DNA of 46,057 nt from Devosia equisanguinis (GCA_945889015.1 CAMDBL010000008.1:1-46057), one strand, 5' to 3'; positions 19,377-28,664 are shown, numbered from the stretch's first letter. Translations and numbers: made by a program. The notes: generated by a model from the letters alone, not told the origin.

Positions 19377-19850
19377 CTAGATCGGCTCGACCACGAGCAC
19401 CGTGCCCTTCGTCGCCGTCACCCTGACGTGGGCTCCGATGTCGAGGTCGGGGCCTTCCGCCGCCCACAGGCTGTCGCCGACCGTGATCTTCCCGCGTCCA
19501 CCGGCGATCGTCTCGGCGACGACGAACGTGCGGCCGACGTATTGCGCCGCCCTCGAGTTCAGGTCCGGCAGATCGCTGGCATTGTGCGCGGGATTGGCCC
19601 AGCGGCGCACAAAGAACACCGCCATCACCGCCAGCGCCGCGAACGCGATCACCTGGATCGGCCAGCCGAACACCGCGCCGTATCCCGCCGCACCGAGCGC
19701 GATCGCAAGCACACCGACGACCGCGGCGGCGAGACCGAACCACAGGAAGTGGACGCCGGGAACCACGGTCTCTAGCGCCAGCAGCAACACCGCGGCCACC
19801 AGCCAGCTCCACGGCCCCAGTGTCGTCAGCATGCTTGTCAGGGACGGCAT
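19377..19850 (-). CDS. NfeD-like membrane protein
   Basis: A 157-residue short-form NfeD protein. An N-terminal hydrophobic region (about 15-92) holds three to four helices, such as WSWLVAAVLLLALETVVPGV and VIAFAALAVMAVFFVRR. A C-terminal OB-fold-like soluble domain follows (about 110-157, GKITVGDSLWAAEGPDLDIG). NfeD proteins pair with SPFH/stomatin proteins, and the stomatin gene lies just upstream on the same strand (42-bp gap), so the two probably form a complex in membrane microdomains. It is convergent with SURF1, only 10 bp apart. Confidence 0.92.
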   Translation of the reverse strand: MPSLTSMLTTLGPWSWLVAAVLLLALETVVPGVHFLWFGLAAAVVGVLAIALGAAGYGAVFGWPIQVIAFAALAVMAVFFVRRWANPAHNASDLPDLNSRAAQYVGRTFVVAETIAGGRGKITVGDSLWAAEGPDLDIGAHVRVTATKGTVLVVEPI

Positions 19851-19892
19851 TTCAGGTGTCCTCGTGCTCAGTTTGCGGCACTGGTTCCCGAA

Positions 19893-20876
19893 TCACGCCT
19901 GCGGCACGCTGCTCGAGCCCCGGCGAGCCGGCGGCGGTGGGACCGATGCACCGTCCTTGCCGAAGGCTTCCTTGGTGATCTCGGCGAGACCCGCCAGAGA
20001 GCCGATCACCGACGAGGCTTCCAGCGGCATCATCAGGATCTTCTGGTTCGGAGACTTGGCGAGCGCCTCCAGTGCCTTGATATAGTTGTTGGCGACGAAG
20101 TAGTTGATCGCCTGCACGTTGCCCTTGGCGATCGCGTCCGACACCATGCGGGTGGCTTCGGCTTCGGCGAGGCCGAACCGCTCGCGCGCCTCGGCGTCGC
20201 GGAACGCGGCCTCCTTGCGGCCCTCGGCCTCGAGCACGACGGCCTGCTTGGCGCCCTCGGCCTTCAGGATCGCTGCCTGACGCAGGCCCTCCGATTCGAG
20301 GATCTGCGCCCGCTTCTCGCGCTCGGCCTTCATCTGGCGGGCCATCGAGTCGACGAGGTCGCGCGGCGGGGCGATATCCTTGATCTCGATGCGCGTGACC
20401 TTGACGCCCCACGACTCGGTCGCCGCGTCGACCACCTGCAACAGGCGGGCGTTGATCTGGTCGCGATTGGAGAGCAGTTCGTCGAGGTCCATCGAGCCCA
20501 TGACGGTGCGGATATTGGTCATCGTCAGGTTGATGGTGGCGTTCTGCAGGTTGTCGACCTCATACGCCGACTTGGCGGCGTTCAGCACCTGGTAGAAGGC
20601 GACGCCGTCGACCGTGACCATCGCGTTGTCGCGCGTGATCACGTCCTGGGAGGGGATGTCGATCACCTGCTCCTTGACGTTGACGCGGTGGCCGACGCGT
20701 TCCATCACCGGGATCAGGATATGCAACCCGGGTGTCAACGTGCGCGTGTAGCGGCCGAAGTTCTCGACCGTGTAGTTGTAGCCCTGCGGAACGACCTTGA
20801 TCGTCGACCACAGCACGAACACAGCGAGCAGCACCAGCAGGACGCCGAGCACCTCGAGACCGCCGAAGAGAGGCAT
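19893..20876 (-). CDS. SPFH/stomatin-like protein
   Basis: A 327-residue band-7 protein. One N-terminal membrane helix (LGVLLVLLAVFVLW), then the SPFH domain (about residues 28-190, VVPQGYNYTVENFGRY, VIDIPSQDVITRDNAMVTVD), then a long Ala/Glu-rich coiled coil (about 190-260) and a flexible tail. ATG 20876 was chosen because it places a short n-region before the helix and has AAGGATGG upstream. ATG 20933 in frame would add 19 residues. With NfeD downstream this is the usual stomatin/NfeD operon, thought to scaffold membrane proteins. Confidence 0.94.
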   Translation of the reverse strand: MPLFGGLEVLGVLLVLLAVFVLWSTIKVVPQGYNYTVENFGRYTRTLTPGLHILIPVMERVGHRVNVKEQVIDIPSQDVITRDNAMVTVDGVAFYQVLNAAKSAYEVDNLQNATINLTMTNIRTVMGSMDLDELLSNRDQINARLLQVVDAATESWGVKVTRIEIKDIAPPRDLVDSMARQMKAEREKRAQILESEGLRQAAILKAEGAKQAVVLEAEGRKEAAFRDAEARERFGLAEAEATRMVSDAIAKGNVQAINYFVANNYIKALEALAKSPNQKILMMPLEASSVIGSLAGLAEITKEAFGKDGASVPPPPARRGSSSVPQA

Positions 20877-20976
20877 GATCTGACCATCCTTTGTGAGAGC
20901 GACACGGGCAATCATCGACATGTAGTGTCGCAACTGAAAATGGTCGGTTAATGAAAGGCCCGTTAAGCATTGATCT

Positions 20977-20990
20977 GAAATTATAATTTC
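20977..20990. promoter_or_regulatory. 14-bp perfect palindrome between hemH and the stomatin gene
   Basis: GAAATTATAATTTC is a perfect dyad with a TATAAT core, AT-rich within GC-rich surroundings. It lies 101 bp upstream of the stomatin start and 44 bp past the hemH stop. It may be a -10 element or a regulator site for the stomatin operon. No matching -35 is evident. Confidence 0.35.
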
Positions 20991-21033
20991 CGCATGTCAC
21001 GGCGGACGGGCTGGGCGAGATCGCGCGACAGCC

Positions 21034-22110
21034 CTACACCCAGCCCATCAACTCCCTTCGCACCACGGCCTCGATCACGTCGATACCTTCGGGGGTGTCG
21101 TTGAGCGCGGTCAGGTAGGCGAACTGCTCGCCGCCGTTCGACTCGAAGATCTCCCGGTTCTCGACGTCGAGCTCCTCCAGCGTCTCCAGGCAATCGGCCG
21201 AGAAGCCGGGCGCCACCAGAGCCAGCCGCTTGATGCCTTCCTTGGCCAGTCGCTCGACGGTCTTGTCGGTGTAGGGCTGCAGCCAGGGATCGTTGCCGAA
21301 GCGGGACTGGAACGTGGTCAGCCAACGCTCCTTCGGGATGCCGAGCGTCTCGCGGACGAGACGCGAAGTCTTCATGCACTCGCAATGATAGGGATCGCCG
21401 GCCTCCAGGTATTTCTGCGGCATGCCGTGGAAGGTGGCGATGATCCGCTCGGGCTGGAACGGCAGCGCCGAGAGTTGGGCGGTGATGGATTTCGCCAGCG
21501 CCTCGATGTAGGCGGGATCGTCGTGATAGGCGGGCGCGACGCGGATCGCCGGCTGCCAGCGCATCTCCATCAGCGCGCGGAAGGCCTGGTCGCAGGCCGT
21601 CGCCGTGGTGGCGGCGGCATACTGCGGATAGAGCGGCACCAGCAGGATCCGGTCGCAACCGGCCTGCTGCAGCGCTTCCAGGCGGCTCGCCGTGTTCGGG
21701 CTCGCATAGCGCATCGCCCAGTCGACGACCACCTTGGCATCGCCGGGGTTTTCGCTGCCGGCGAGGCGCGCGGCGAGTTGCTCAGCCTGCCCGCGCGTGA
21801 TCGTTTTCAGCGGGCCCTCGTTGCGCTCCTTGTTCCAGATCTTGTCGTAGTCGCGGCCCTTGGGTCCGGGCCTCACCGAGAGGATGATCAGGTTGAGGAT
21901 CGGCCACCATTTCCAGCGCGGCTCCTCGATGACCCGGCGGTCCGACAGGAATTCCTTGAGGTAGCGCCGCATCGACCAGTAGTCGGTGGCGTCCGGCGTG
22001 CCGAGATTGAGCAGCAGCACGCCGACGCGGCCATGCGCCACCGCCGGATGGTCCGGGGGCAGGTGGCTGGGCGTGCCGGCCGTCGAAGCGTGCATCAGGC
22101 TGTCGGTCAT
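21034..22110 (-). CDS. hemH: Ferrochelatase
   Basis: Inserts Fe2+ into protoporphyrin IX to make protoheme, the substrate of CtaB. From ATG 22110 the protein has 358 residues; ATG 22146 would add 12 and cannot be excluded. Family motifs are GVLLLNLGTPD near the N-terminus, VPLYPQYAAATTATACDQ, the metal-ligand His in RIIATFHGMPQKYLEAGDPY, LTTFQSRFGNDPWLQPYTD and the acidic FSADCLETLEELD. It is on the same strand as the stomatin gene but 157 bp apart, with an AT-rich palindrome between. Confidence 0.96.
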   Translation of the reverse strand: MTDSLMHASTAGTPSHLPPDHPAVAHGRVGVLLLNLGTPDATDYWSMRRYLKEFLSDRRVIEEPRWKWWPILNLIILSVRPGPKGRDYDKIWNKERNEGPLKTITRGQAEQLAARLAGSENPGDAKVVVDWAMRYASPNTASRLEALQQAGCDRILLVPLYPQYAAATTATACDQAFRALMEMRWQPAIRVAPAYHDDPAYIEALAKSITAQLSALPFQPERIIATFHGMPQKYLEAGDPYHCECMKTSRLVRETLGIPKERWLTTFQSRFGNDPWLQPYTDKTVERLAKEGIKRLALVAPGFSADCLETLEELDVENREIFESNGGEQFAYLTALNDTPEGIDVIEAVVRRELMGWV

Positions 22111-22316
22111 GGGGGTCCGTCGTGTGGAGGGCCGAAACGTCGCCATGCGCGGCTACGCTTGTCGCGCCGATCTGGATCGGTTGGTCTTGCGGGTCGGGGT
22201 AGCAGTGCGCGAAGGGGTGTGCAATCACCGGTTTGACCGTGCCCGTGCTCCGCGATAGTGACGATGGTCGTGACCGCGGATCAAAGGCGTCGCCGTTATG
22301 GTCCGGCAGGAGGCGC

Positions 22317-23669
22317 ATGACGCAGGATACCTTCAAGGGGCATCTCGGCTCGGCCGATGACAGCCCGCTGCTCGCGGCCGGCGCCGGTATCGCCGGTGTC
22401 GCGCTGGCGGTGGTGCTGATATTTCCGCGCGCCTCGCCCTTCATGCTGCTGCTGCTGGCACTGGTTCCGGCAGTCCTGGCGATCGGTGCGCCTTATCGGC
22501 AGCGTGCCCTCTGGACAGATTTCAGTCGCCCGCCGATGGTCTTGGTTCTGCTGTTCTCGGGCTATCTGCTGCTCAACAGCCTGTGGTCGGATGTTCGGCT
22601 CGACGCGCTCGGCAAGGCCCTGCTGTTCCTCGTCGTCGTGATGGCCGTGTGGCTGGTGCGGCGCGGGCTGCCGCGACTTCCGGACGAGAGCCTGCGCCGC
22701 CTCGCGACCTCCGTGCTGACCGGCTTCACGGTGGCGCTGATCTATCTGATGGTCGAGGAGTACAGCGCGCATCTCGTCAAGCGAACGGTCTACAACCTGC
22801 TGCCGTTCACCCGCCCTGACGTCAAGCATATCCAGCACCTCGAAGGTGGCGTCGTTTCCGACGTCTATCTCTACATCTCCAACCGCAGCATCGGGCTGCT
22901 GACGCTGGCGCTGTGGCCGGTACTGCTGATGTGCGCCAGGGGTGGGCTCCTCGGCACCCGCACGCGTCGCTGGGTCGCGACGGCGGCACTGTTGGCGCTG
23001 ACGGTGGCGACGCTGGCCCGATCGCAGCACGAGACCTCCGAGATTGCCCTGGCACTGTCGCTGGTGGCGGCCGTGACGGCAGTGTGGTGGCGCGGCCTGA
23101 CGCTGGCGCTGGTTGCCATCGCCTGGGTGGTCTCGACCCTGCTGGTCATTCCGCTCGCGTCACATGCCTATGAGACGGAGAAGCTCTATCTGAACAAGTC
23201 GATCCCGATGTCGGCACGTCACCGGATCATCATCTGGGGCTACACCGCCGAGCAGATTCCAAAGGCGCCGTTGCTTGGCATCGGCATCGAGTCCGGCAAG
23301 AGGCGCGATGCGCGCGCCAAGCACGAGCAGCCGGTGGATCACGAGTATCCGCGACGGACCGGTACGCACTCGCACAATGTCTACGTGCAGACCTGGTACG
23401 AGCTCGGCGCCGTCGGTGCCGTGCTGTTGTGTGTGGCTGGCCTGTCGATCCTGCTCGCGATCGGGCGGCTGGCGCCGGCCAAGCAGCCCTTCGCGCTGGC
23501 GACGTTCGTTGCATCGGCGGCGATGGCGGCGTTCTCGTGGGGCATGTGGCAGCCCTGGTTCATGGCGGCGTTCGGCGTTTCGGGGGTCTTGCTCATGATC
23601 GCGGCCGAGTGCGCGCGGCGGGCGGAGCCGGCCGACGAGGGGCGAGGCCCGCGCGGCGTCTCGGGCTGA
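22317..23669 (+). CDS. O-antigen ligase / Wzy-like polytopic membrane protein
   Basis: A 450-residue membrane protein with about ten to eleven hydrophobic helices and the O-antigen-ligase (Wzy_C) pattern. The large periplasmic loop contains RHRIIIWGYTAEQIPKAPLL and GIGIESGKR, and ends with THSHNVYVQTWYELG, the H-N-x-x-x-Q-x-x-x-E-x-G signature. These proteins join or polymerise lipid-linked polysaccharides at the outer face of the inner membrane. ATG 22317 has AGGAGG at ideal spacing and is preferred to the in-frame start at 22233. No glycosyltransferases lie nearby, so the glycan concerned is unknown. Convergent with the CHAD gene, 7 bp apart. Confidence 0.9.
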   Translation: MTQDTFKGHLGSADDSPLLAAGAGIAGVALAVVLIFPRASPFMLLLLALVPAVLAIGAPYRQRALWTDFSRPPMVLVLLFSGYLLLNSLWSDVRLDALGKALLFLVVVMAVWLVRRGLPRLPDESLRRLATSVLTGFTVALIYLMVEEYSAHLVKRTVYNLLPFTRPDVKHIQHLEGGVVSDVYLYISNRSIGLLTLALWPVLLMCARGGLLGTRTRRWVATAALLALTVATLARSQHETSEIALALSLVAAVTAVWWRGLTLALVAIAWVVSTLLVIPLASHAYETEKLYLNKSIPMSARHRIIIWGYTAEQIPKAPLLGIGIESGKRRDARAKHEQPVDHEYPRRTGTHSHNVYVQTWYELGAVGAVLLCVAGLSILLAIGRLAPAKQPFALATFVASAAMAAFSWGMWQPWFMAAFGVSGVLLMIAAECARRAEPADEGRGPRGVSG

Positions 23670-23676
23670 GACACGG

Positions 23677-24630
23677 TCAGTCCGTAGGCAGTGTCGGCCG
23701 TTCGGAATTCGTGCCGACGGCGGCCGCCGCCCACAGTGCAGCGACGTGCCGCGCGAGGTCTTTCGGGCGGTCAGCCGCGAGACGCGCCCCGAGGCTGGCG
23801 GCGGCTGCGCGCAGCTTTGTCTGCCTTGCCCGGCAGGCGGCGTCGACTTCGCCAGCCATCCGCTCGCTCAATCCGCTGCGGTCGCGATCCCCGGCGAACG
23901 CGATCAGCATCGAAAGGTCGTGGTCGTCGCCGAGCACTTGCGACAGCTCGCGCGCGGTCGCCGCACGGGCCTCGAACAACGCGGGCCAGGCCTCGGTCAG
24001 CAGCTTCATATGCCGCCAGTGCCGCTGGACCGCCTTGCGCCACTCGTGAAAGGCTTCGTCGGTGCCCGTCTTCAGCGCCTCGTCCATGTTGGCGATCAGC
24101 TCGCGCTGGGTCAGCCGCAGACCCTTGGCGAGCGGTTCGAAGCCGTCCCCTTCGACCTGCAATCGGCGCAATCGCTTGCGTGCGGCAGCGAGCGCGTGAC
24201 GCGCGCTGGTGAGCCTCCGGCTCGTCGCGCCGTTCTCCGCACCCTGGCCTTCCGGCGCCTGTAGAGCTTTCGTCAGCTCTGCCACCGCCAACGCCAGCGA
24301 TTTGCTCTCTCCCGCCGCGCCTTCCGCCTCAGCGGCGTCGGCTAGCCCCAATGCGGTCTGAAGCAGGACGTGCCGGTCGCGGGCTCCGGCCAGCTTGGCC
24401 GCGATGTCCCTGAACGCCGCATTTTCGCGCTGGAACGTCTTTTCACCGATGCCGGAGCGGGTGAGCCGTAACGTCGCGCGGATGCGCTTGAAGCTCTTGC
24501 GCGCCTCGTGCACGGCCTCCGGAGTGCCGCCTTGTTTGCCCAATCGCTTCTCGGCGGCATTGATCTGCGAAAGCAGCACCCGGCGGATGCCCTTTGCGAC
24601 GGGCTCGTGTGGATGAAGGCGGAAGGACAT
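23677..24630 (-). CDS. CHAD-domain protein
   Basis: A 317-residue all-alpha CHAD-domain protein. The domain begins at about residue 10 and contains the conserved basic signature EAVHEARKSFKRIRATLRL, a second copy FHEWRKAVQRHWRHMKLL, and ELSQVLGDDHDLSMLIAF. CHAD domains bind polyphosphate through these Lys/Arg/His-rich helices. ATG 24630 (MSFRLHPHEP) was chosen over the in-frame ATG 24711, whose extra residues look non-coding. No CYTH or polyphosphate kinase gene is adjacent. Confidence 0.93.
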   Translation of the reverse strand: MSFRLHPHEPVAKGIRRVLLSQINAAEKRLGKQGGTPEAVHEARKSFKRIRATLRLTRSGIGEKTFQRENAAFRDIAAKLAGARDRHVLLQTALGLADAAEAEGAAGESKSLALAVAELTKALQAPEGQGAENGATSRRLTSARHALAAARKRLRRLQVEGDGFEPLAKGLRLTQRELIANMDEALKTGTDEAFHEWRKAVQRHWRHMKLLTEAWPALFEARAATARELSQVLGDDHDLSMLIAFAGDRDRSGLSERMAGEVDAACRARQTKLRAAAASLGARLAADRPKDLARHVAALWAAAAVGTNSERPTLPTD

Positions 24631-24758
24631 GAAGATGAACTTGCACCGGAGTTCGAGGAGACCTCGAACCGCATACCGCCGAACACTGTCACAAACCAGT
24701 GCCGGATTCACGTCGACAATTAAGATGGAGTGTCAATGCCTTGTAAAAGAAGTGCAAC

Positions 24759-25397
24759 CTACCCTCGTTCAGCGGCCTTGTCGGCCCATGCTTGCCATTG
24801 GCGGATACGGGCCTCGGGATCGGCATGGGTGATGAAATCCGTGATCACCGCGCAGGAGTTGGCGCCGGCCTCGAGCACCGAGGGCGCGCGCTCCAGCGTG
24901 ATACCGGCGATGCCGACGAGGGGGAGGGCGCCGATCCTCTGCTTCCAGGCCCGCACCCGTTCGAGGCCCTGCGGCGCCCACTTCATCGCCTTCAGCCGCG
25001 TCTCCCAGATCGGGCCGAGCGCGACGTAGTCCGGCTTGGCGGCGAGCGCGATCTCCAGCTCCTCGGGGCTGTGCGTGCTGAGGCCGAGCTTGAGCCCCGC
25101 GGCCTTGATCCGGACGACGTCGGCATCGGCCAGATCCTCCTGGCCGAGATGCACCCACTCGCAGCCCGCCTCGATCGCCTCGCGCCAGTAGTCGTTGACG
25201 ATCAGCGTGCAGCCGGTCCGGGCCGCGCTCTCGCGGGCGGCGCGGATCTGGCGGCGGACCTCGGCGGGGGCGGCGTCCTTGAGGCGGAGCTGCACGGTCT
25301 TCACGCCGAGCGGCAGGATGCGCTCGAGCCAGGGGAGATCCGGAACGATCGGGTAGAACGGGCTCAGCAGGGCAGGCTTTGACGCAGCGGGGGTCAT
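24759..25397 (-). CDS. thiE: Thiamine phosphate synthase
   Basis: Joins the hydroxymethylpyrimidine and thiazole phosphates to give thiamine monophosphate. The 212-residue TIM-barrel protein shows [68 protein letters not shown] and [15 protein letters not shown], all typical of ThiE. The ATG at 25397 overlaps the thiG stop (ATGA), so it is coupled to thiG. The frame runs further upstream but only as a shadow of thiG. It is the last gene of the thiS-thiG-thiE run. Confidence 0.95.
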   Translation of the reverse strand: MTPAASKPALLSPFYPIVPDLPWLERILPLGVKTVQLRLKDAAPAEVRRQIRAARESAARTGCTLIVNDYWREAIEAGCEWVHLGQEDLADADVVRIKAAGLKLGLSTHSPEELEIALAAKPDYVALGPIWETRLKAMKWAPQGLERVRAWKQRIGALPLVGIAGITLERAPSVLEAGANSCAVITDFITHADPEARIRQWQAWADKAAERG

Positions 25398-26230
25398 GAG
25401 GCGCTTCCAAGGCCGAAGAACGGGGTGCCGGCCACGGGCGTCGACGGCTGGGCCATGTCGCGCGGCTCCATCAGTCCGGCCTTGGACGCGGCCCTTCCGG
25501 CTTCGATCGCCAGCGCGAAGGCGCGCGCCATGCCGATGGGATCGCCGGCTTTGGACACGGCGGTGTTGAGCAGCACCGCGTCGTAGCCCATCTCCATGGC
25601 TTCGGCGGCATGTGAGGGCGCGCCGAGGCCCGCGTCCACGATCAGGGGCACGCCGGGAAAATAGGCGCGCATCGTCCGCAAACCGTAGCGATTGTTGAGA
25701 CCGAGCCCGGTTCCGATCGGCGCACCCCAGGGCATCAGCACCTCGCATCCCGCCGAGAGCAGCCGTTCGGCGGCGCCCAGATCCTCGGTGGTGTAGGGGA
25801 ACACCTGGAAGCCGCGCTTTGTCAGCTCACCCGCCGCCTCGACGAGGCCGAACAAGTCGGGCTGCAGCGTGTCGTCGTTGGCGATCACCTCGAGCTTGAC
25901 CCATTCGGTGCCGAACAACTCGCGGCCCATCTCGGCCGTGGTGATCGCCTCCTTGGCCGTCCGGCAGCCAGCGGTATTGGGCAACACGCGCACGCCGAGA
26001 TCGCGGATCAACTGCCAGAAGCCCTGGCCGGACTTGGCACGCGCGGATTCGCGGCGCAGCGACACGGTGACGATGCCGCAGTGGGACGCTTTCACCGCGT
26101 CGGCCAGAACCTGCGGCGAGGGATATTGCGCAGTGCCGAGGAGCAGGCGCGAGGCAACCTGCACGCCGTACAGCGCCACCGGGTCGCCGGCATGCGGACC
26201 GGTATTGGGTTTGTCGGTGCTTGCTGTCAT
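25394..26230 (-). CDS. thiG: Thiazole synthase
   Basis: Makes the thiazole phosphate of thiamine from deoxyxylulose phosphate, dehydroglycine and ThiS thiocarboxylate. The 278-residue protein has the ThiG landmarks [48 protein letters not shown], the Schiff-base lysine in [26 protein letters not shown] and [23 protein letters not shown] 26230 (MTASTDKPN) was chosen; ATG 26254 would add eight residues. It lies 51 bp after thiS and overlaps thiE by four bases. No thiO or thiH for the glycine/tyrosine branch and no thiC are in the window. Confidence 0.96.
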   Translation of the reverse strand: MTASTDKPNTGPHAGDPVALYGVQVASRLLLGTAQYPSPQVLADAVKASHCGIVTVSLRRESARAKSGQGFWQLIRDLGVRVLPNTAGCRTAKEAITTAEMGRELFGTEWVKLEVIANDDTLQPDLFGLVEAAGELTKRGFQVFPYTTEDLGAAERLLSAGCEVLMPWGAPIGTGLGLNNRYGLRTMRAYFPGVPLIVDAGLGAPSHAAEAMEMGYDAVLLNTAVSKAGDPIGMARAFALAIEAGRAASKAGLMEPRDMAQPSTPVAGTPFFGLGSAS

Positions 26231-26281
26231 CGTCTGTCCGTCATCGCGGCCCATTCATCATGCCGTCCAGCCCGGCCGGCC

Positions 26282-26509
26282 TCAGCCGCCCTGGCGTGGA
26301 GCGACGATCTCGATCCTGTCGCCGTCGGAGAGCCTGGTCTCGGGCCTGCGCCGCTCGGCCACGAAATCACCGTTGACCGCGGTCGCGACCTTCAGCCCGG
26401 CAAATCCGATCTCGTCCAGCAGTGCTGCCAAGGTCGCGGATGCAACCTCGGCCGGCTCGCCGTTGACGACGAGCGCGAGGCGGGTTTGCGGTGCGGACGT
26501 CGTGGTCAT
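26282..26509 (-). CDS. thiS: Sulfur-carrier protein ThiS
   Basis: A 75-residue ubiquitin-fold protein ending in the required Gly-Gly (VAPRQGG), which is adenylated and thiocarboxylated to donate sulfur to ThiG. VNGEPAEVASATLAALLDEI and VATAVNGDFVAE are typical. The frame is open upstream for 67 codons, but that stretch crosses a non-coding gap and the trpB end, and ATG 26509 fits the family length. No canonical TPP-riboswitch core was seen in the 140 bp upstream, so regulation of thiSGE is unclear. Confidence 0.93.
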   Translation of the reverse strand: MTTTSAPQTRLALVVNGEPAEVASATLAALLDEIGFAGLKVATAVNGDFVAERRRPETRLSDGDRIEIVAPRQGG

Positions 26510-26649
26510 CGCGGGTCGAAGTCTCCGAGGCACGCGCTCGATGTCGTGAACGCACGCGGCAATACAAGGGCTTTCCGCGTCAAAGCTCAAGTCCCCCGTT
26601 TCCCGATCCCTGCTCGCGGCTCGTGTGCCCCTCAGGCCCTGACGCCACT

Positions 26650-27885
26650 CTAGATCTTCATGCCCAGGGCCTTGGCGACGGTGAACAGGTCCTTGTCGCC
26701 GCGGCCGCACAGGTTCATCACCAGGATGGAGTCCTTGGGCATCGTCGGCGCGAGCTTGGACACGTAGGCGAGCGCGTGCGCGGGCTCCAGCGCGGGAATG
26801 ATGCCCTCGAGCTTGGTGCAGAGCTGCAGCGCGTCCAGCGCCTCCTTGTCGGTCGCCGGCACGTAGGTGACGCGGCCCGTGTCCTTCAGCCAGGAGTGCT
26901 CCGGTCCGACGCCGGGATAATCGAGACCGGCCGAGATCGAGTGGCCCTCCAGGATTTGCCCGTCGCCGTCCTGCAGCAGATACGTACGGTTGCCGTGCAG
27001 CACGCCCGGCCGTCCGCCCGTCATCGACGCCGCATGGCCGTTCTCCACCTCGATGCCGTGGCCGCCGGCCTCGACGCCGTAGATCTTCACATCCTTGTCG
27101 TCGAGGAAGGGATGGAACAGGCCAATGGCATTGGAGCCGCCGCCGATGCAGGCGACGAGCGCATCGGGAAGCCGCCCTTCGCGCTCCATGATCTGCTCGC
27201 GCGTCTCGCGGCCGATCACCGACTGGAAGTCGCGCACCATCGCCGGATAGGGGTGCGGACCCGCGGCCGTGCCGATGATGTAGTAGGTGTCGTGAACGTT
27301 GCTGACCCAGTCCCGAAGAGCTTCGTTCATGGCGTCCTTGAGCGTGCCGGCTCCCGAGGTCACCGGGTTGACCTTGGCGCCGAGCAGCTTCATGCGGGCG
27401 ACGTTCGGGCTCTGCCGCTCGACGTCGGTGGCGCCCATGAAGATCTCGCAGGGCAGGTCGAACTTGGCGCAGACGGTGGCGACGGCGACGCCATGCTGGC
27501 CCGCGCCCGTCTCGGCGATGATGCGGGTCTTGCCCATCCGGCGCGCGAGCAGGATCTGGCCGAGGCAGTTGTTGATCTTGTGCGAGCCGGTGTGATTGAG
27601 CTCGTCGCGCTTGAAGTAGACCTTTGCGCCTCCGAGATGGTCGGTCAGCCTGTTCGCCAGGTACAGCGGCGAAGGGCGGCCCGAGTAGTGCGTGTTCAGG
27701 AAGGCGACCTCGGCATGGAATTTCGGGTCTGCCTTGGCGTCCTCGTAGGCCTGCTCCAGGTCGAGGATCAGAGGCATCAGCGTCTCGGCGACGAACCGGC
27801 CGCCGAACAGTCCGAAGAAGCCGCGGTCGTCGGGGCCGGTGCGCATGCTGTTGGGCGGCGGCGGGGTGGTGGGCGTCTTGGCCAT
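26650..27885 (-). CDS. trpB: Tryptophan synthase beta subunit
   Basis: PLP enzyme that condenses indole with serine. It has 411 residues. The N-terminal part [20 protein letters not shown] is standard, the PLP lysine is K103 in [14 protein letters not shown], and the phosphate-binding [15 protein letters not shown] and the late [10 protein letters not shown] are visible. ATG 27885 gives [10 protein letters not shown]. It follows trpF with an 83-bp gap that contains a palindromic repeat. trpA, which normally follows trpB, is absent: the next same-strand gene is thiS, so the alpha subunit must be encoded elsewhere. Confidence 0.98.
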   Translation of the reverse strand: MAKTPTTPPPPNSMRTGPDDRGFFGLFGGRFVAETLMPLILDLEQAYEDAKADPKFHAEVAFLNTHYSGRPSPLYLANRLTDHLGGAKVYFKRDELNHTGSHKINNCLGQILLARRMGKTRIIAETGAGQHGVAVATVCAKFDLPCEIFMGATDVERQSPNVARMKLLGAKVNPVTSGAGTLKDAMNEALRDWVSNVHDTYYIIGTAAGPHPYPAMVRDFQSVIGRETREQIMEREGRLPDALVACIGGGSNAIGLFHPFLDDKDVKIYGVEAGGHGIEVENGHAASMTGGRPGVLHGNRTYLLQDGDGQILEGHSISAGLDYPGVGPEHSWLKDTGRVTYVPATDKEALDALQLCTKLEGIIPALEPAHALAYVSKLAPTMPKDSILVMNLCGRGDKDLFTVAKALGMKI

Positions 27886-27908
27886 GTCACAGAAATCCAG
27901 GCGGCTCG

Positions 27909-27944
27909 CCCCTCCCCTTGCGGGGAGGGGTTGGGGGTGGGGGG
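27909..27944. repeat. Copy of the GC-rich palindromic repeat between trpF and trpB
   Basis: CCCCTCCCC (27909-27917), loop TTGC, GGGGAGGGG (27922-27930), followed by TTGGGGGTGGGGGG. This is nearly identical to the reverse complement of the right half of the element at 14966-15065. In the trpF-trpB transcript it would fold as a strong hairpin and could shift expression between the two genes. Confidence 0.75.
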
Positions 27945-27968
27945 CAGGGAAGGCGTCTGACAGGATGC

Positions 27969-28628
27969 TCAGACACCTTTACCCGCCTTGGCGGCGGCAA
28001 GGAAGCGGCGGATCAGCTCGGTACATTTCTCGCCGGGAGCGGTCTCCACTCCCGATGAAACGTCGACGGCGGGCGCTTGGGTCAACCGGATCGCCTCGGC
28101 GACGTTGCCGGGCGTCAGTCCGCCCGCCAGCATCCAGTCGCCGATCTCGGCCGCGACGCCGTCGAGCGCGCGCCAGTCGAACGTGATCGCGTTGCCGCCC
28201 GGCAGTGCACCGGCCAGCCCCTTGGGCGCCTTGGCGTCGAACAGGATCAGGTCGGCTGCACCCTTGAACGCCAGTGCCTCGCGAGCGTCTGCCGCCGTCT
28301 CGACCTTGATCGCCTTCATCACCGGGATGGCGTGCCGTGCCTTGATCTCGGCCACGCGCCCAGGCGTCTCGGCGCCGTGCATCTGGAAGAGATCGGGCCG
28401 GACCTCGGCCGCGATCCGTGCCAGCGCCTCGTCGTCGGCATCGACCACCAGCGCCACGACCTTCGCGCGTCCGCGCGCCATGGCGGCCAGCGTTGCAGCC
28501 TCGTCGAGGGACACGTTGCGTGGGCTGCGGGCGAAGAACACCAGCCCGACGTAATCCGCCCCGCCCGCCAGCGCGGCTTCGAGCGTCTCGGCCGTCCTGA
28601 GCCCGCAAATCTTGACCTTCGTCGTCAT
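27969..28628 (-). CDS. trpF: Phosphoribosylanthranilate isomerase
   Basis: Carries out the Amadori rearrangement of phosphoribosylanthranilate in tryptophan synthesis. The 219-residue TIM barrel has the catalytic Cys in VKICGLRT, the catalytic Asp region in [44 protein letters not shown] and [14 protein letters not shown]. The ATG at 28628 has no purine-rich ribosome-binding site. A TTGTAA-N17-TAACGC promoter-like pair would place the transcript start next to the start codon, so a leaderless mRNA is possible. First gene of the minus-strand trpF-trpB pair. Confidence 0.97.
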   Translation of the reverse strand: MTTKVKICGLRTAETLEAALAGGADYVGLVFFARSPRNVSLDEAATLAAMARGRAKVVALVVDADDEALARIAAEVRPDLFQMHGAETPGRVAEIKARHAIPVMKAIKVETAADAREALAFKGAADLILFDAKAPKGLAGALPGGNAITFDWRALDGVAAEIGDWMLAGGLTPGNVAEAIRLTQAPAVDVSSGVETAPGEKCTELIRRFLAAAKAGKGV

Positions 28629-28635
28629 GCGGGGA

Positions 28636-28664
28636 GCGTTAGAGCAAAATGGGGAAAGTTACAA
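28636..28664 (-). promoter_or_regulatory. Possible trpF promoter
   Basis: Minus-strand TTGTAA (28664-28659), 17-bp spacer, TAACGC (28641-28636). The expected transcript start is within a base or two of the trpF ATG at 28628. The -10 match is weak. Confidence 0.3.

Noticed and set aside
26510-26649. TPP riboswitch before thiS
   Set aside because: I looked for the CTGAGA and ACC-CTTTGAACCTGA cores on the minus strand and did not see them.
26491-27960. 489-codon plus-strand frame over trpB
   Set aside because: Antisense shadow with no motif support. The similar 448-codon frame over leuC (5952-7298) was rejected for the same reason.
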